DNA from: Streptomyces sp. A1277
GTDB lineage: Bacteria; Actinomycetota; Actinomycetes; Streptomycetales; Streptomycetaceae
Assembly: GCF_004795015.1 (NCBI RefSeq)
Contig: NZ_SSBI01000032.1
Location: 1 to 64,000 of the forward strand
Direction of reading: 5' to 3'
Length of the DNA stretch: 64,000 nt
The notes under the pieces are model-generated. The model was not told where the DNA came from and searched no databases. It saw only the letters and a list, made by a program, of their open reading frames with translations. Position numbers and translations under genes: made by a program. Below, one piece after another: positions 15,113 through 24,368 of this stretch. Each line of letters starts with the position of its first letter. Position 1 is the stretch's first letter.

Positions 15113-16774
15113 TCACTTCCCGGCCGTCTCCGACGCCGGCCACGGGACCTGGGGCGAGCGGTAGTAGTCGATCCCCTGCGCGGTGAACCGCTCCCCGAGA
15201 GCGGCCAGCCGCACCTTGTAGGTGTTCCAGTCGTGCGTCGAGGCCGGCGACCAGCCCAGCTCGGCCGCGCCGGGCAGCCTAGGGAACGCCATCGCGTCGA
15301 TGTCGTCGCTGTCGGTCAGCGTCTCCGACCAGATCGGCGCCTCGACGCCGAGCACCGCGCTCTCGGGCGTGCCGGTGAGATAGGTCGCCGGGTCCCAGTC
15401 GTAGGAGCGCTGGACCTCGACCAGTCCGGCCCACTTCAGGCCCAGTTCGGTCTGGTCGTTGTACTTCATGTCGAGGTACACCCGGTCCGCCGGGGAGAGC
15501 ACCAGCTTGGTGCCCTTCTTCGCCGCGTCCACCACCTGCTGGCGGTCCGCGGCGCTCGTGGCGTCGTAGCCCCAGTACTGGGCGACCGCCCCCTTGACCG
15601 GGTCGGCGCCGGTCAGCTGGTGCCAGCCCATCACGGTCTTGCCGTACTTCCCGACGACCGCCTGGGCCCGCTCCATGATCGTGACGTAGTCCTCGTGGCT
15701 GGTGGAGTGCGCCTCGTCACCGCCGATGTGGAAGTACCGGCCGGGGGTGAGCGCGGCCACCTCGCGCACGACGTCGTCGATGAAGTCGTACGTGACGTCC
15801 TTGCCGGCGCACAGGGAGCTGAAGCCGACCTTGATCCCGGTGTAGAGCGGCGGCGCGACGCCGTCGCAGTTCAGCTCGGCGTACGAGGCGAGGGCGGCGT
15901 TGGTGTGGCCGGGCATGTCGATCTCCGGCACCACCTCCAGGTAGCGGGAGGCCGCGTACCGCACGATCTCCTGGTACTGGGCCTTGGTGTAGTAGCCGCC
16001 GGTCCCGCCGCCGACCTCCGTGGAGCCGCCGTACGTGGCCAGCTTCGGCCAGGAGTCGACGGCGATGCGCCAGCCCTGGTCGTCGGAGAGGTGGATGTGG
16101 AAGGTGTTGATCTTGTACTGCGCGACCTGGTCGATGTAACGCTTCACCTCGGCGACCGAGAAGAAGTGCCGTGAGACGTCGAGCATCGCGCCGCGGTAGG
16201 CGTAGCGCGGGGTGTCGGTGATGCTGCCGCCCGCGACCCGCCACTGCGCCTTCTGGGGGCTGTCGCGCTCCACCTGGGCCGGCAGCAGCTGACGCAGCGT
16301 CTGGACGCCGTGGAAGAGCCCTGCGGGCTGCCGGGCGGTGATGGTGACGGAACCGCTCCCCGAGGTGAGGGTGTAACCCTCGGCGCCCAGCTTGCCGGCG
16401 CGGGGGTCGAGCCGGAGCCGGATGCCGTCGGCGGCGTCGCTGTCGGTGACGGGCAGGGCGTACCCGGTGGAGGGGCGCAGCAGGCCGGCCAGGTATTCGC
16501 CGACCTTGCGGGCCTCGCCGGAGACGCCGATGGCCCGGATGCGGGTGGCGCCGGTGAGGAGGTACGGGGAGCCGCCCGGTCTCACCGAGGCGGGGGCGGG
16601 CACCACCTGGCCGAGGGGCCGGGGCGCCCAGACCGTTCCGGCGCTGTCGGCGGCGGAGGCGGCGGGGGCCGCGCACGCGCTGGAGACACCGGCCGCCGCG
16701 ACGAGGAGCAGCGAGCCGAGAAGCCGGGGTAGAGCACGGGGAAGACCACTGCGCCGGACCGTGTGGAGTCTCAC
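15113..16774 (-). CDS. Secreted beta-N-acetylhexosaminidase (GH20)
   Basis: 553 residues. It removes terminal GlcNAc from chito-oligosaccharides outside the cell. A signal sequence (residues 1-~40, ending near ASAADS) precedes the GH20b domain and a GH20 TIM barrel with DVSRHFF, HLSDDQGWRI and the catalytic pair HIGGDEAHS (Asp353/Glu354, for substrate-assisted catalysis). EIDMPGHTNAAL and the tryptophans of the sugar pocket are also present. It starts at GTG with GAAAGGGA upstream. It corresponds to the hexosaminidase that follows the des cluster in S. coelicolor. A DasR-like site lies ~90 bp upstream, implying GlcNAc control together with glmS and the LPMO. Confidence 0.93.
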   Translation of the reverse strand: MRLHTVRRSGLPRALPRLLGSLLLVAAAGVSSACAAPAASAADSAGTVWAPRPLGQVVPAPASVRPGGSPYLLTGATRIRAIGVSGEARKVGEYLAGLLRPSTGYALPVTDSDAADGIRLRLDPRAGKLGAEGYTLTSGSGSVTITARQPAGLFHGVQTLRQLLPAQVERDSPQKAQWRVAGGSITDTPRYAYRGAMLDVSRHFFSVAEVKRYIDQVAQYKINTFHIHLSDDQGWRIAVDSWPKLATYGGSTEVGGGTGGYYTKAQYQEIVRYAASRYLEVVPEIDMPGHTNAALASYAELNCDGVAPPLYTGIKVGFSSLCAGKDVTYDFIDDVVREVAALTPGRYFHIGGDEAHSTSHEDYVTIMERAQAVVGKYGKTVMGWHQLTGADPVKGAVAQYWGYDATSAADRQQVVDAAKKGTKLVLSPADRVYLDMKYNDQTELGLKWAGLVEVQRSYDWDPATYLTGTPESAVLGVEAPIWSETLTDSDDIDAMAFPRLPGAAELGWSPASTHDWNTYKVRLAALGERFTAQGIDYYRSPQVPWPASETAGK

Positions 16775-16861
16775 AAGCCGATTCCCTTTCTACGGGTTCG
16801 CTCTGCTGGGTCCTGGACCATTCGCACCGCCGCCATGCGTACCGCGTGCCTCATGGATGGT

Positions 16862-16877
16862 CAAGGTGTAGACCACT
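16862..16877. promoter_or_regulatory. DasR-like operator (dre) upstream of hexosaminidase
   Basis: CAAGGTGTAGACCACT agrees with the dre consensus at 12 of 16 positions, including an intact right half TAGACCACT. It lies 88-103 bp upstream of the minus-strand hexosaminidase start. Confidence 0.55.
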
Positions 16878-17050
16878 CAGGGGCGTTGGCCGCTCCGGCA
16901 CCCGGTGAGCGCTTTGCGGCTGATCGGATAATTCACCCCATCGGCTCCGACCAGTGCCGCGCCAAGCCGCTCCACCACCCCCTCCGACACCGGAAGCACC
17001 CCCCGCGAAATCCACCCAAGACCGAAAAAGAGGGCTACTCGCCCGCCTTC

Positions 17051-17102
17051 CTGCCCGATATCGGGCAGAATTGTTGCACTCAGGCCCCTTCCACCGCAGT
17101 AT
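17051..17102 (+). promoter_or_regulatory. Promoter with adjacent 18-bp palindrome for the gene at 17109
   Basis: CTGCCCGATATCGGGCAG (17051-17068) is a perfect palindrome directly before a good promoter: TTGCAC (17074-17079), 17-bp spacer, CAGTAT (17097-17102). Six bases later is the GTG at 17109, so the transcript is probably leaderless. The palindrome abuts the -35 and is a candidate activator or repressor site. Confidence 0.6.
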
Positions 17103-17108
17103 CGACGG

Positions 17109-17384
17109 GTGCTCGAACGCCGCTCGTCGTACGACGACCTCATTGACCACGTGGTGCGCAGCACCGCGCTCCCCCGCGGTGAAGCCGCCCGGGTGATCCT
17201 CGACGTGCTGGCGTACTTCGACGAGACGACGGAGGCATTCGTCCGCCGCCGCCACCGCGAACTGCAGTCCGGCGGCCTGGTCAACGCGGAGATCTTCGAA
17301 CGGATCGCGGCCGAACTGCCGCACCGGGCGGTCGCGCCCCCGGAGCTCTCGCTCCGTCAGCTGCGCCGCATCGTCTACGGCTGA
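17109..17384 (+). CDS. Small conserved Streptomyces protein upstream of glmS
   Basis: 91 residues, no signal peptide or membrane segment, mostly helical and charged (DETTEAFVRRRHRELQSGGL, ELSLRQLRRIVYG). I recognise it as a conserved hypothetical protein of this locus but know no function. It is likely real: it has a well-formed promoter, coding-like third-position GC and a conserved place 57 bp before glmS. It may be co-transcribed with glmS. Confidence 0.7.
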   Translation: MLERRSSYDDLIDHVVRSTALPRGEAARVILDVLAYFDETTEAFVRRRHRELQSGGLVNAEIFERIAAELPHRAVAPPELSLRQLRRIVYG

Positions 17385-17441
17385 GGCCGCCTCACGGCCG
17401 GGTACCACTTACTTGTACGTCGATGGAGGGCAGAAGGCTCT

Positions 17442-19271
17442 ATGTGCGGAATCGTCGGTTACATCGGAAAGCGTGACGTGGCCCCGCTGCTGCTGGAGGG
17501 TCTCCAGCGGCTGGAGTACCGGGGGTACGACTCCGCGGGCATCGTGATCACCGGGAAGCCGGCGGCCGGCAGGCCCGCCGCGCTGAAGTCGGTCAAGGCC
17601 AAGGGCCGGGTGCGCGAGCTGGAGTCCCGGGTCCCCAAGCGCTTCGCCGGCACCACCGGCATCGCCCACACCCGCTGGGCCACCCACGGCGTTCCGAGCG
17701 ACGAGAACGCCCACCCCCACCTGGACGCCGAGGGCAAGGTCGCCGTCGTCCACAACGGGATCATCGACAACGCCGCCGAGCTGCGCACCCGGCTGACCGC
17801 CGAGGGCGTCGTCTTCCTCTCCGAGACCGACACCGAGGTGCTGGTCCACCTGATCGCCCGCTCGGACGCCAAGACCCTGGAGGAGAAGGTCCGCGAGGCC
17901 CTGCGCTCCGTCGAGGGCACGTACGGCATCGCGGTCCTGCACGCCGACTTCAACGACCGCATCGTGGTGGCCCGCAACGGCTCCCCGGTCGTCCTCGGCA
18001 TCGGCGAGAAGGAGATGTTCGTCGCCTCGGACGTCGCCGCCCTGGTCGCCCACACCCGCCAGGTCGTCACCCTGGACGACGGCGAGATGGCCACCCTCAA
18101 GGCCGACGACTTCCGTACGTACACCACGGAGGGCTCGACCACGACGGCCACGCCGACCACCGTGGAGTGGGAGGCCGAGTCGTACGACATGGGCGGCCAC
18201 GACACGTACATGCACAAGGAGATCTCCGAGCAGGCGGACGCCGTCGACCGGGTGCTGCGCGGCCGGATCGACGACCGGTTCTCCACCGTGCACCTGGGCG
18301 GGCTCAACCTGGACGCCCGCGAGGCGCGCGGGGTGCGCCGGATCAAGATCCTCGGCTGCGGCACCTCGTACCACGCGGGCCAGATCGGCGCCCAGCTGAT
18401 CGAGGAGCTGGCCCGCATCCCCGCGGACGCCGAGCCCGCCTCCGAGTTCCGCTACCGCAACCCGGTGGTCGACCCGGACACGCTGTACGTCGCGGTCTCC
18501 CAGTCCGGCGAGACGTACGACGTGCTGGCCGCCGTCCAGGAGCTGAAGCGCAAGGGCGCGCGCGTCCTCGGCGTGGTCAACGTGGTCGGCTCCGCCATCG
18601 CCCGGGAGGCCGACGGCGGTACGTATGTGCACGCCGGTCCCGAGGTGTGCGTGGTCTCCACCAAGTGCTTCACCAACACCGTGGTCGCCTTCGCGCTGCT
18701 CGCCCTGCACCTGGGCCGCATCCGTGACCTGTCGGTCGCCGACGGCAAGCGGATCATCGAGGGCCTGCGCAAGCTGCCCGCCCAGATCAGCGAGATCCTG
18801 GCGGGCGAGGACGAGATCAAGCGGCTGGCCGCCGAGTACGCGGACGCCAAGTCGATGATGTTCATCGGCCGGGTGCGCGGCTACCCCGTGGCGCGCGAGG
18901 CTTCGCTGAAGCTCAAGGAGGTCTCGTACATCCATGCCGAGGCATACCCCGCCTCCGAGCTGAAGCACGGCCCGCTCGCGCTGATCGAGCCCGCGATGCC
19001 GACCGTGGCGATCGTGCCGGACGACGACCTGCTGGAGAAGAACCGCGCCGCGATGGAGGAGATCAAGGCCCGCAGCGGCCGCATCCTCGCCGTGGCCCAC
19101 CAGGTCCAGGAGAAGGCCGACCACACCATCGTCGTACCGAAGAACGAGAACGAGCTGGACCCGATCCTCATGGGCATCCCGCTCCAGCTCTTCGCGTACC
19201 ACACGGCCCTGGCCATGGGCCGGGACATCGACAAGCCGCGCAACCTGGCCAAGTCCGTCACCGTCGAGTGA
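17442..19271 (+). CDS. glmS: Glutamine-fructose-6-phosphate aminotransferase
   Basis: 609 residues. It makes glucosamine-6-phosphate from fructose-6-phosphate and glutamine, the entry to peptidoglycan and aminosugar synthesis. It begins MCGIVGYIG, so Cys2 becomes the N-terminal nucleophile of the glutaminase domain. Two SIS domains follow (GCGTSYHAGQI, SQSGETYDVLAA, MMFIGRVRGYPVAREASLKLKE) and the C-terminus DKPRNLAKSVTVE is typical. GGAGGGCAGAAGG precedes the start. Streptomyces carry two copies; this position matches my memory of glmS2 in S. coelicolor. Its neighbours put GlcNAc breakdown and synthesis side by side. Confidence 0.95.
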   Translation: MCGIVGYIGKRDVAPLLLEGLQRLEYRGYDSAGIVITGKPAAGRPAALKSVKAKGRVRELESRVPKRFAGTTGIAHTRWATHGVPSDENAHPHLDAEGKVAVVHNGIIDNAAELRTRLTAEGVVFLSETDTEVLVHLIARSDAKTLEEKVREALRSVEGTYGIAVLHADFNDRIVVARNGSPVVLGIGEKEMFVASDVAALVAHTRQVVTLDDGEMATLKADDFRTYTTEGSTTTATPTTVEWEAESYDMGGHDTYMHKEISEQADAVDRVLRGRIDDRFSTVHLGGLNLDAREARGVRRIKILGCGTSYHAGQIGAQLIEELARIPADAEPASEFRYRNPVVDPDTLYVAVSQSGETYDVLAAVQELKRKGARVLGVVNVVGSAIAREADGGTYVHAGPEVCVVSTKCFTNTVVAFALLALHLGRIRDLSVADGKRIIEGLRKLPAQISEILAGEDEIKRLAAEYADAKSMMFIGRVRGYPVAREASLKLKEVSYIHAEAYPASELKHGPLALIEPAMPTVAIVPDDDLLEKNRAAMEEIKARSGRILAVAHQVQEKADHTIVVPKNENELDPILMGIPLQLFAYHTALAMGRDIDKPRNLAKSVTVE

Positions 19272-19292
19272 CCCGCGGGGCGGCTGGGCGCG

Positions 19293-19814
19293 CTACGGGA
19301 TGACGACGACGGGTCGTTGTGCGCGGCGCGCCAGCCGGCCCGCCACCGAGCCGAAGATCCGGCCCACGATGCCGTGCGTGGAGCCCACGACGATCGCGTC
19401 GGCCGAGTACTCGCGGCCGACCTCCTCCAGTTCGTGGCAGATGTCGCCGCCGCGCTCCACGAGCACCCAGGGCACTTCGGCGAGGTAGTCCGCGCAGGCG
19501 AGCTCCAGACCGAGGACCTCGGTGCGGTGGTCGGGCACGTCCACGAAGACGGGGGGCTCGCAGCCCGCCCAGACCGTGGTCGGCAGCCGGTTGGCGACAT
19601 GGACGATGATCAGCCCGGAGCCCGTCCTCCGGGACATGCCGATGGCATAGGCGAGGGCCCGCTCGCTGGAGGTCGAGCCGTCGAAGCCGACGACGACCCC
19701 ATGCCGGAAGGCGGGATCGCACGGACGGCGCGCTTGTTCGGCCGCCTGCGGGTCCGACATGGGGTCGGCTACCCGCTTGCGGTCCGCGGGTTCGGGGATT
19801 TCGTGACCGGCCAT
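19293..19814 (-). CDS. Universal stress protein (UspA family)
   Basis: 173 residues, a single Usp domain: first strand GVVVGFDGSTSSERALAYA and the ATP-binding end IVVGSTHGIVGRIFGSVAG ... RPVVVIP (Gx2Gx9G(S/T) pattern). It is cytoplasmic and probably ATP-binding. The start at 19814 is the first ATG inside plausible coding sequence; MSDPQ further in is an alternative. It is convergent with glmS, 21 bp apart. Confidence 0.85.
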   Translation of the reverse strand: MAGHEIPEPADRKRVADPMSDPQAAEQARRPCDPAFRHGVVVGFDGSTSSERALAYAIGMSRRTGSGLIIVHVANRLPTTVWAGCEPPVFVDVPDHRTEVLGLELACADYLAEVPWVLVERGGDICHELEEVGREYSADAIVVGSTHGIVGRIFGSVAGRLARRAQRPVVVIP

Positions 19815-20706
19815 CGGTGTCTCGGCGAAGAGAGTCCTCGTGAGGAGAGCGACGTGGGGAAGATGCGTCAGCGGGTGGTGTCGTGGTGTCCGGGAATCAT
19901 CTTCCCAACCCCTTACCCCCAAGGGTACGGCGCCATTCCTCCACTGCCCGTCCCGCGCACGGCGCATGCGACGTTTTCCGGAGCATGCCCGAGACCGGCC
20001 CCGTATGGCAATGCCGGTTGCCCGGTACACCGACGTCCCGGCCGCCGCCCGAGGCCCCGCCCCGGCCGCTCAGGCCCGGCCCGGGGCGGCCTCACGGGCC
20101 CCCGCGGCGCCCAACCGGAAGCCACCCGTCCGGGCGACGGGGCCGACGCCCGGGGCCGCGTCCGGAACCCATCGGGCGACCGGCCGCCGCCGCGACCCGG
20201 TGGCCGGTATTCGGCTGCCGGCCAGACCCGGCGCTCCGGCCCGTGCGACCCGGCCGCACGACCCGGCGAGGGGGCGCGCGGGGGCGGATGGGCGCCCCGG
20301 GTTGTGCGCCGGTAGAACGACTGATTTCCGCACACGCGACCGTACATTTCCAGCCAACTTCAGGGACCGGTCGGTTCCTTGCCGAAATGGCCGGTCAACC
20401 CCCTTGCCACCAGGCAGGAAGAGACCGACCGGTACGCTTCCGCCCAATGGGGACGGGCCATGAACGCCGGACGCACTTCCCTGCACGACTCACGAGTGAA
20501 ACGCTTCGTGATCGAACGCTTCCCGCCAGGTTGCCTTGTCGACAATGAGCCGGTTGGTGAACTTGTCACGACGGCACCACGGGACGCAGTAGATTCGATC
20601 TTGGGCGTCGAAGGCCGGGGACTCGTGCACGACCGAGGGGACAAGTGCAGGTGCGACAGGCCCGCAAGGACCAGGAAGACGCGAACACCGAGGGGGGCTT
20701 AGCGTC
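19815..20706. promoter_or_regulatory. Long upstream region of adpA
   Basis: An 892-bp stretch without a convincing gene, as expected from the long regulatory region of adpA in other Streptomyces. TGGCCGGTAT at 20201-20210 matches the AdpA consensus TGGCSNGWWY and could serve autoregulation. The part from 20460 to 20700 is less GC-rich than coding DNA and probably holds the promoter and 5' leader. No riboswitch was recognised. Confidence 0.45.
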
Positions 20707-21930
20707 ATGAGCCAGGACTCCGCCACCGCAACGGAGGCTGTACGGAAGCTGGGCGGACGACGACGCCGGGAAGTCGTCGCCGTACTGCTGTTCAGCGGTG
20801 GCCCCATCTTCGAGAGCTCCATCCCGCTGTCGGTGTTCGGAATCGACCGCCAGGACGCGGGAGTTCCGCGCTACCGCCTGCTCGTGTGCGGCGGCGAGGA
20901 GGGACCGCTGCGCACCACCGGGGGACTCGAACTGACCGCGCCCTACGGGCTGGAGGCGATCAGCAGGGCCGGCACCGTCGTGGTGCCCGCCTGGCGCTCG
21001 ATCACCTCACCGCCGCCCGTGGAGGCCCTGGAGGCGCTGCGCCGCGCCCACGAGGAGGGCGCCCGCATCGTCGGGCTGTGCACGGGGGCCTTCGTGCTCG
21101 CCGCCGCCGGCCTGCTGGACGGCCGCCCGGCCACCACGCACTGGATGTACGCGCCGACGCTGGCCAAGCGCTACCCGTCGGTCCACGTCGATCCGCGCGA
21201 GCTGTTCGTCGACGACGGCGATGTGCTGACCTCCGCCGGGACGGCGGCCGGCATCGACCTCTGCCTGCACATAGTCCGCTCGGACCACGGCACGGAGGCC
21301 GCCGGGGCACTCGCCCGACGGCTCGTCGTACCGCCCCGGCGCAGTGGCGGCCAGGAGCGCTACCTGGACAGGTCTTTACCGGAGGAAATCGGCTCCGACC
21401 CGCTCGCCGAGGTCGTCGCCTGGGCGCTGGAGCATCTGCACGAGCAGTTCGACGTGGAGACGCTGGCCGCGCGCGCCTACATGAGCCGGCGGACCTTCGA
21501 CCGCAGGTTCCGCTCGCTCACCGGCAGCGCACCGCTCCAGTGGCTGATCACCCAGCGGGTGCTGCAGGCGCAGCGGCTGCTGGAGACGTCCGACTACTCG
21601 GTGGACGAGGTCGCGGGCCGCTGCGGCTTCCGCTCACCGGTGGCGCTGCGCGGGCACTTCCGCCGCCAGCTGGGCTCCTCCCCCGCCGCGTACCGGGCCG
21701 CCTACCGGGCCCGCCGTCCGCAGGGCGGGGTGCCGGAGCCGGTCGCGACGGTGACGGAGGTGGCGGTGCCCGCCCAGGGGACCGCCGCGAGCCGCCGGAC
21801 CGCCGTCGCGGGCCCGTCCGCCGCCGCTTCCGCGGTGCTGGACGCGGGCCGCGCGGAGCACGCGAAGGCGGGCCCCGACGTGTACGCCGCGGGGCGCCCG
21901 GCCCTGCCCGGACAGCGGAGCGCCCCGTAG
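20707..21930 (+). CDS. adpA: Global developmental regulator AdpA (BldH), AraC family
   Basis: 407 residues, the usual AdpA length. The N-terminal half is a DJ-1/PfpI-like dimerisation domain (VVAVLLFSGGPIFESSIPLS, GLCTGAFVLAAAGLL); the C-terminal AraC/XylS double helix-turn-helix follows (DVETLAARAYMSRRTFDRRF, YSVDEVAGRCGFRSPVALR). It controls aerial growth and secondary metabolism. A TTA leucine codon at 21376-21378 (residue 224), between the two domains, makes translation depend on the bldA tRNA, as in all studied adpA genes. A G-rich RBS precedes ATG 20707. Its TAG stop is part of the orn -10 box. Confidence 0.97.
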   Translation: MSQDSATATEAVRKLGGRRRREVVAVLLFSGGPIFESSIPLSVFGIDRQDAGVPRYRLLVCGGEEGPLRTTGGLELTAPYGLEAISRAGTVVVPAWRSITSPPPVEALEALRRAHEEGARIVGLCTGAFVLAAAGLLDGRPATTHWMYAPTLAKRYPSVHVDPRELFVDDGDVLTSAGTAAGIDLCLHIVRSDHGTEAAGALARRLVVPPRRSGGQERYLDRSLPEEIGSDPLAEVVAWALEHLHEQFDVETLAARAYMSRRTFDRRFRSLTGSAPLQWLITQRVLQAQRLLETSDYSVDEVAGRCGFRSPVALRGHFRRQLGSSPAAYRAAYRARRPQGGVPEPVATVTEVAVPAQGTAASRRTAVAGPSAAASAVLDAGRAEHAKAGPDVYAAGRPALPGQRSAP

Positions 21931-21933
21931 GGT
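21928..21933 (+). promoter_or_regulatory. -10 box of orn, overlapping the adpA stop codon
   Basis: TAGGGT ends seven bases before the orn ATG, giving a leaderless transcript. Its first three bases are the adpA stop codon TAG. Confidence 0.6.
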
Positions 21934-21940
21934 GGGGCGC

Positions 21941-22543
21941 ATGAACGACCGCATGGTGTGGATCGACTGCGAGATGACCGGGCTCTCGCTGGCGGAAGAC
22001 GCACTCATCGAGGTGGCCGCGCTGGTCACCGACTCGGAGTTGAACGTGCTCGGCGAAGGGGTGGACATCGTGATCCGCCCGCCGGACGCGGCGCTGGAGA
22101 CCATGCCCGAGGTGGTGCGGCAGATGCACACCGCCTCGGGCCTCCTGGACGAGCTGGCCGGCGGCACGACGCTGGCCGACGCCGAGGAGCAGGTCCTCGC
22201 CTACGTCCGGGAGCACGTGAAGGAGCCCGGCAAGGCCCCGCTCTGCGGCAACTCGGTGGGCACCGACCGCGGCTTCCTCTCCCGCGACATGCCGCTGCTG
22301 GAGGGCTACCTCCACTACCGGATCGTGGACGTCTCCTCGGTCAAGGAGCTGGCCCGCCGCTGGTTCCCGAGGGCGTACTTCAACAGCCCGGAGAAGAACG
22401 GCAACCACCGGGCCCTCGCGGACATCCGCGACTCCATCACGGAGCTGCGGTACTACCGCGAGGCGGTCTTCGTGCCCCAGCCGGGCCCGGACTCCGAACG
22501 CGCGAAGGGGATCGCGGCACGGGTCTCCGGACCCCGGGCCTGA
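21941..22543 (+). CDS. orn: Oligoribonuclease
   Basis: 200 residues, DEDDh 3'-5' exonuclease that degrades the last 2-5 nt of RNA and, with c-di-GMP turnover, pGpG. Motifs: VWIDCEMTGL (ExoI, DxE), CGNSVGTDRGFL (ExoII), and NHRALADIRDSI (ExoIII, HxxxxD). The adpA-orn order is a Streptomyces hallmark, and orn is needed for normal development there. The start at 21941 has no RBS and relies on the overlapping TAGGGT promoter. The c-di-GMP link is of note given cdgA in the same window. Confidence 0.96.
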   Translation: MNDRMVWIDCEMTGLSLAEDALIEVAALVTDSELNVLGEGVDIVIRPPDAALETMPEVVRQMHTASGLLDELAGGTTLADAEEQVLAYVREHVKEPGKAPLCGNSVGTDRGFLSRDMPLLEGYLHYRIVDVSSVKELARRWFPRAYFNSPEKNGNHRALADIRDSITELRYYREAVFVPQPGPDSERAKGIAARVSGPRA

Positions 22544-22669
22544 CGCCTCCGGGAAGCCGCTGGTCACCGCCCCTCCGCGGGGCGGGACCGGCGGCCGGGG
22601 AATGAGGGCGCGAGCACCCTCCCCGACCCTGTACACTTTTTCTCGGCCGGTCGGAAACGACCGGACATG

Positions 22670-22742
22670 GTGGGTATAGCTCAGATGGTAGAGCACCTGG
22701 TTGTGGTCCAGGATGTCGCGGGTTCGAGTCCCGTTACTCACC
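22670..22742 (+). tRNA. tRNA-His (GTG)
   Basis: A complete cloverleaf: acceptor GTGGGTA pairs with TACTCAC (one G-U), the anticodon loop is TTGTGGT, and the T-arm reads GGGTTCGAGTCCC. The extra G at 22669 can pair with discriminator C22742, the identity element of tRNA-His. No CCA is encoded. Confidence 0.95.
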
Positions 22743-22750
22743 CTTGATGA

Positions 22751-22786
22751 AGAAGGGCCGGTTCGCTTGGGCGAACCGGCCCTTCT
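22751..22786. terminator. Terminator after tRNA-His
   Basis: AGAAGGGCCGGTTCGC / GCGAACCGGCCCTTCT, a perfect 16-bp stem with loop TTGG, 8 bp past the tRNA. Confidence 0.9.
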
Positions 22787-22826
22787 CTATGGTCGGGCTA
22801 TCCCACAGTCGACGAGAGGAACGCTC

Positions 22827-24368
22827 ATGCGCGCCCGGAGTATCGGCACGGCCGCAGCGGCGGCACTGGCGCTGGTGGCAGCCCGCGACCTCGTACAGAA
22901 GAAGCACGCGCTGCTCAGGAACTTTCCCGTGATCGGCCACGCCCGGTATCTGCTGGAGAGGATCGGGCCGGAGCTGCGGCAGTACGTCGTGACCTCCAAC
23001 GAGGAGGAGCGCCCCTTCAGCCGCGACCAGCGCACCTGGATCTACGCCTCCGCGAAGGAGGAGAACAACTACTTCGGGTTCGGCACGGACATGGACGTGG
23101 AGCATGTGCAGGGCCACGCGTACGTGAAGCAGCGCACGTTCGCCGGCCCACTGCCCGGCCTCCACGACCCGCAGGCCCCGCTGCCCTCGGCCAAGGTGCT
23201 GGGCGGTCCGCGCGGGCGGGCCAAGGCGTTCCGTCCGGCGAGCGTGGTGAACATCTCCGCGATGAGCTTCGGCTCACTGTCGGGCGCGGCCGTCACGGCT
23301 CTGAACAAGGGCGCGGCACTGGCCGGCGCCCTGCAGAACACCGGCGAGGGCGGCCTCTCCCCGTACCACCGCAACGGCGGCGACCTGATCCTCCAGATCG
23401 GCACCTCGTACTTCGGCTGCCGCAACGAGGACGGCACCTTCAGCCTCGACAAGCTGAAGGAGATCGTCGCGGGGGCCCCGGTCAGGGCGATCGAGATCAA
23501 GATCTCGCAGGGCGCGAAGCCGGGGCTCGGCGGGCTGCTGCCGGCGGCGAAGGTGACCTCCGAGATCGCGGAGATCCGGGGTATCCCGGAGGGCGAGGAC
23601 TGCGCCTCGCCCTCCCGGCACACCGCGTTCCACGACGTCGACTCGATGCTCGACTTCGTCGAGCTCCTCGCCGGGGAGACCGGTCTGCCGGTCGGCATCA
23701 AGAGCGCCGTGGGCGACATGGGCTTCTGGGAGGAGCTGGCCGCCCTGATGGCGCGGGGCGACCGCGGGGTCGACTTCGTGACCGTGGACGGAGGCGAGGG
23801 CGGTACCGGGGCGGCTCCGCTCATCTTCTCCGACTCGGTGTCCCTGCCGTTCCGGATGGGCTTCTCCCGTGTCTACGGCACCTTCGCCGAGCAGGGCCTC
23901 ACCGACGACATCACCTTCATCGGCTCCGGCAAGCTGGGCCTGCCCGAGAACGCCGTCGTCGCGTTCGCCCTGGGCGCCGACATGGTCAACGTCGCCCGCG
24001 AGGCGATGCTCTCCATCGGCTGCATCCAGGCGCAGAAGTGCCACACCGACAAGTGCCCCACCGGCATAGCCACCCAGGACCCGTGGCTGGTGCGCGGCGT
24101 CGACGCGCCCTCGAAGGCGATACGTGCCGCCGTCTACCTGCGCACCCTCCGCAGGGAGCTGCTGAAGGTCTCCGGCGCCGTCGGCGTCGCCCACCCCGGG
24201 CTCATCACCACCGCCGACATCGAAGTCATGAACGGCGACTACGACGCCCGTGGCCTGGCGAGCGTCTACGGCTACAAGGACGGCTGGGGCGAGCTGGCCC
24301 CGCACCTCGCCCAGGAGATCACCGCCCTGCTCACCGGGCCGGGCCCGGCGCCCGAGGACCATGCCTGA
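22827..24368 (+). CDS. FMN-binding glutamate synthase-like protein
   Basis: 513 residues. A short N-terminal hydrophobic segment (residues ~5-20) may anchor it to the membrane. The rest is the FMN/3Fe-4S barrel of the GltB central domain (VNISAMSFGSLSGAAV; VDFVTVDGGEGGTGAAPL) with the cluster cysteines in GCIQAQKCHTDKCPTG. The glutaminase and C-terminal beta-helix domains of true glutamate synthase are missing, as is normal for this stand-alone family, so glutamate synthesis should not be assumed. The ATG has GAGAGGA upstream. It lies downstream of the tRNA-His terminator with its own promoter. Confidence 0.87.
   Translation: MRARSIGTAAAAALALVAARDLVQKKHALLRNFPVIGHARYLLERIGPELRQYVVTSNEEERPFSRDQRTWIYASAKEENNYFGFGTDMDVEHVQGHAYVKQRTFAGPLPGLHDPQAPLPSAKVLGGPRGRAKAFRPASVVNISAMSFGSLSGAAVTALNKGAALAGALQNTGEGGLSPYHRNGGDLILQIGTSYFGCRNEDGTFSLDKLKEIVAGAPVRAIEIKISQGAKPGLGGLLPAAKVTSEIAEIRGIPEGEDCASPSRHTAFHDVDSMLDFVELLAGETGLPVGIKSAVGDMGFWEELAALMARGDRGVDFVTVDGGEGGTGAAPLIFSDSVSLPFRMGFSRVYGTFAEQGLTDDITFIGSGKLGLPENAVVAFALGADMVNVAREAMLSIGCIQAQKCHTDKCPTGIATQDPWLVRGVDAPSKAIRAAVYLRTLRRELLKVSGAVGVAHPGLITTADIEVMNGDYDARGLASVYGYKDGWGELAPHLAQEITALLTGPGPAPEDHA

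Noticed and set aside
19815..20706. Additional genes in the adpA upstream region
   Set aside because: The open frames there are Arg/Pro/Gly-rich with no RBS or family match, and adpA is known for a long non-coding upstream region.
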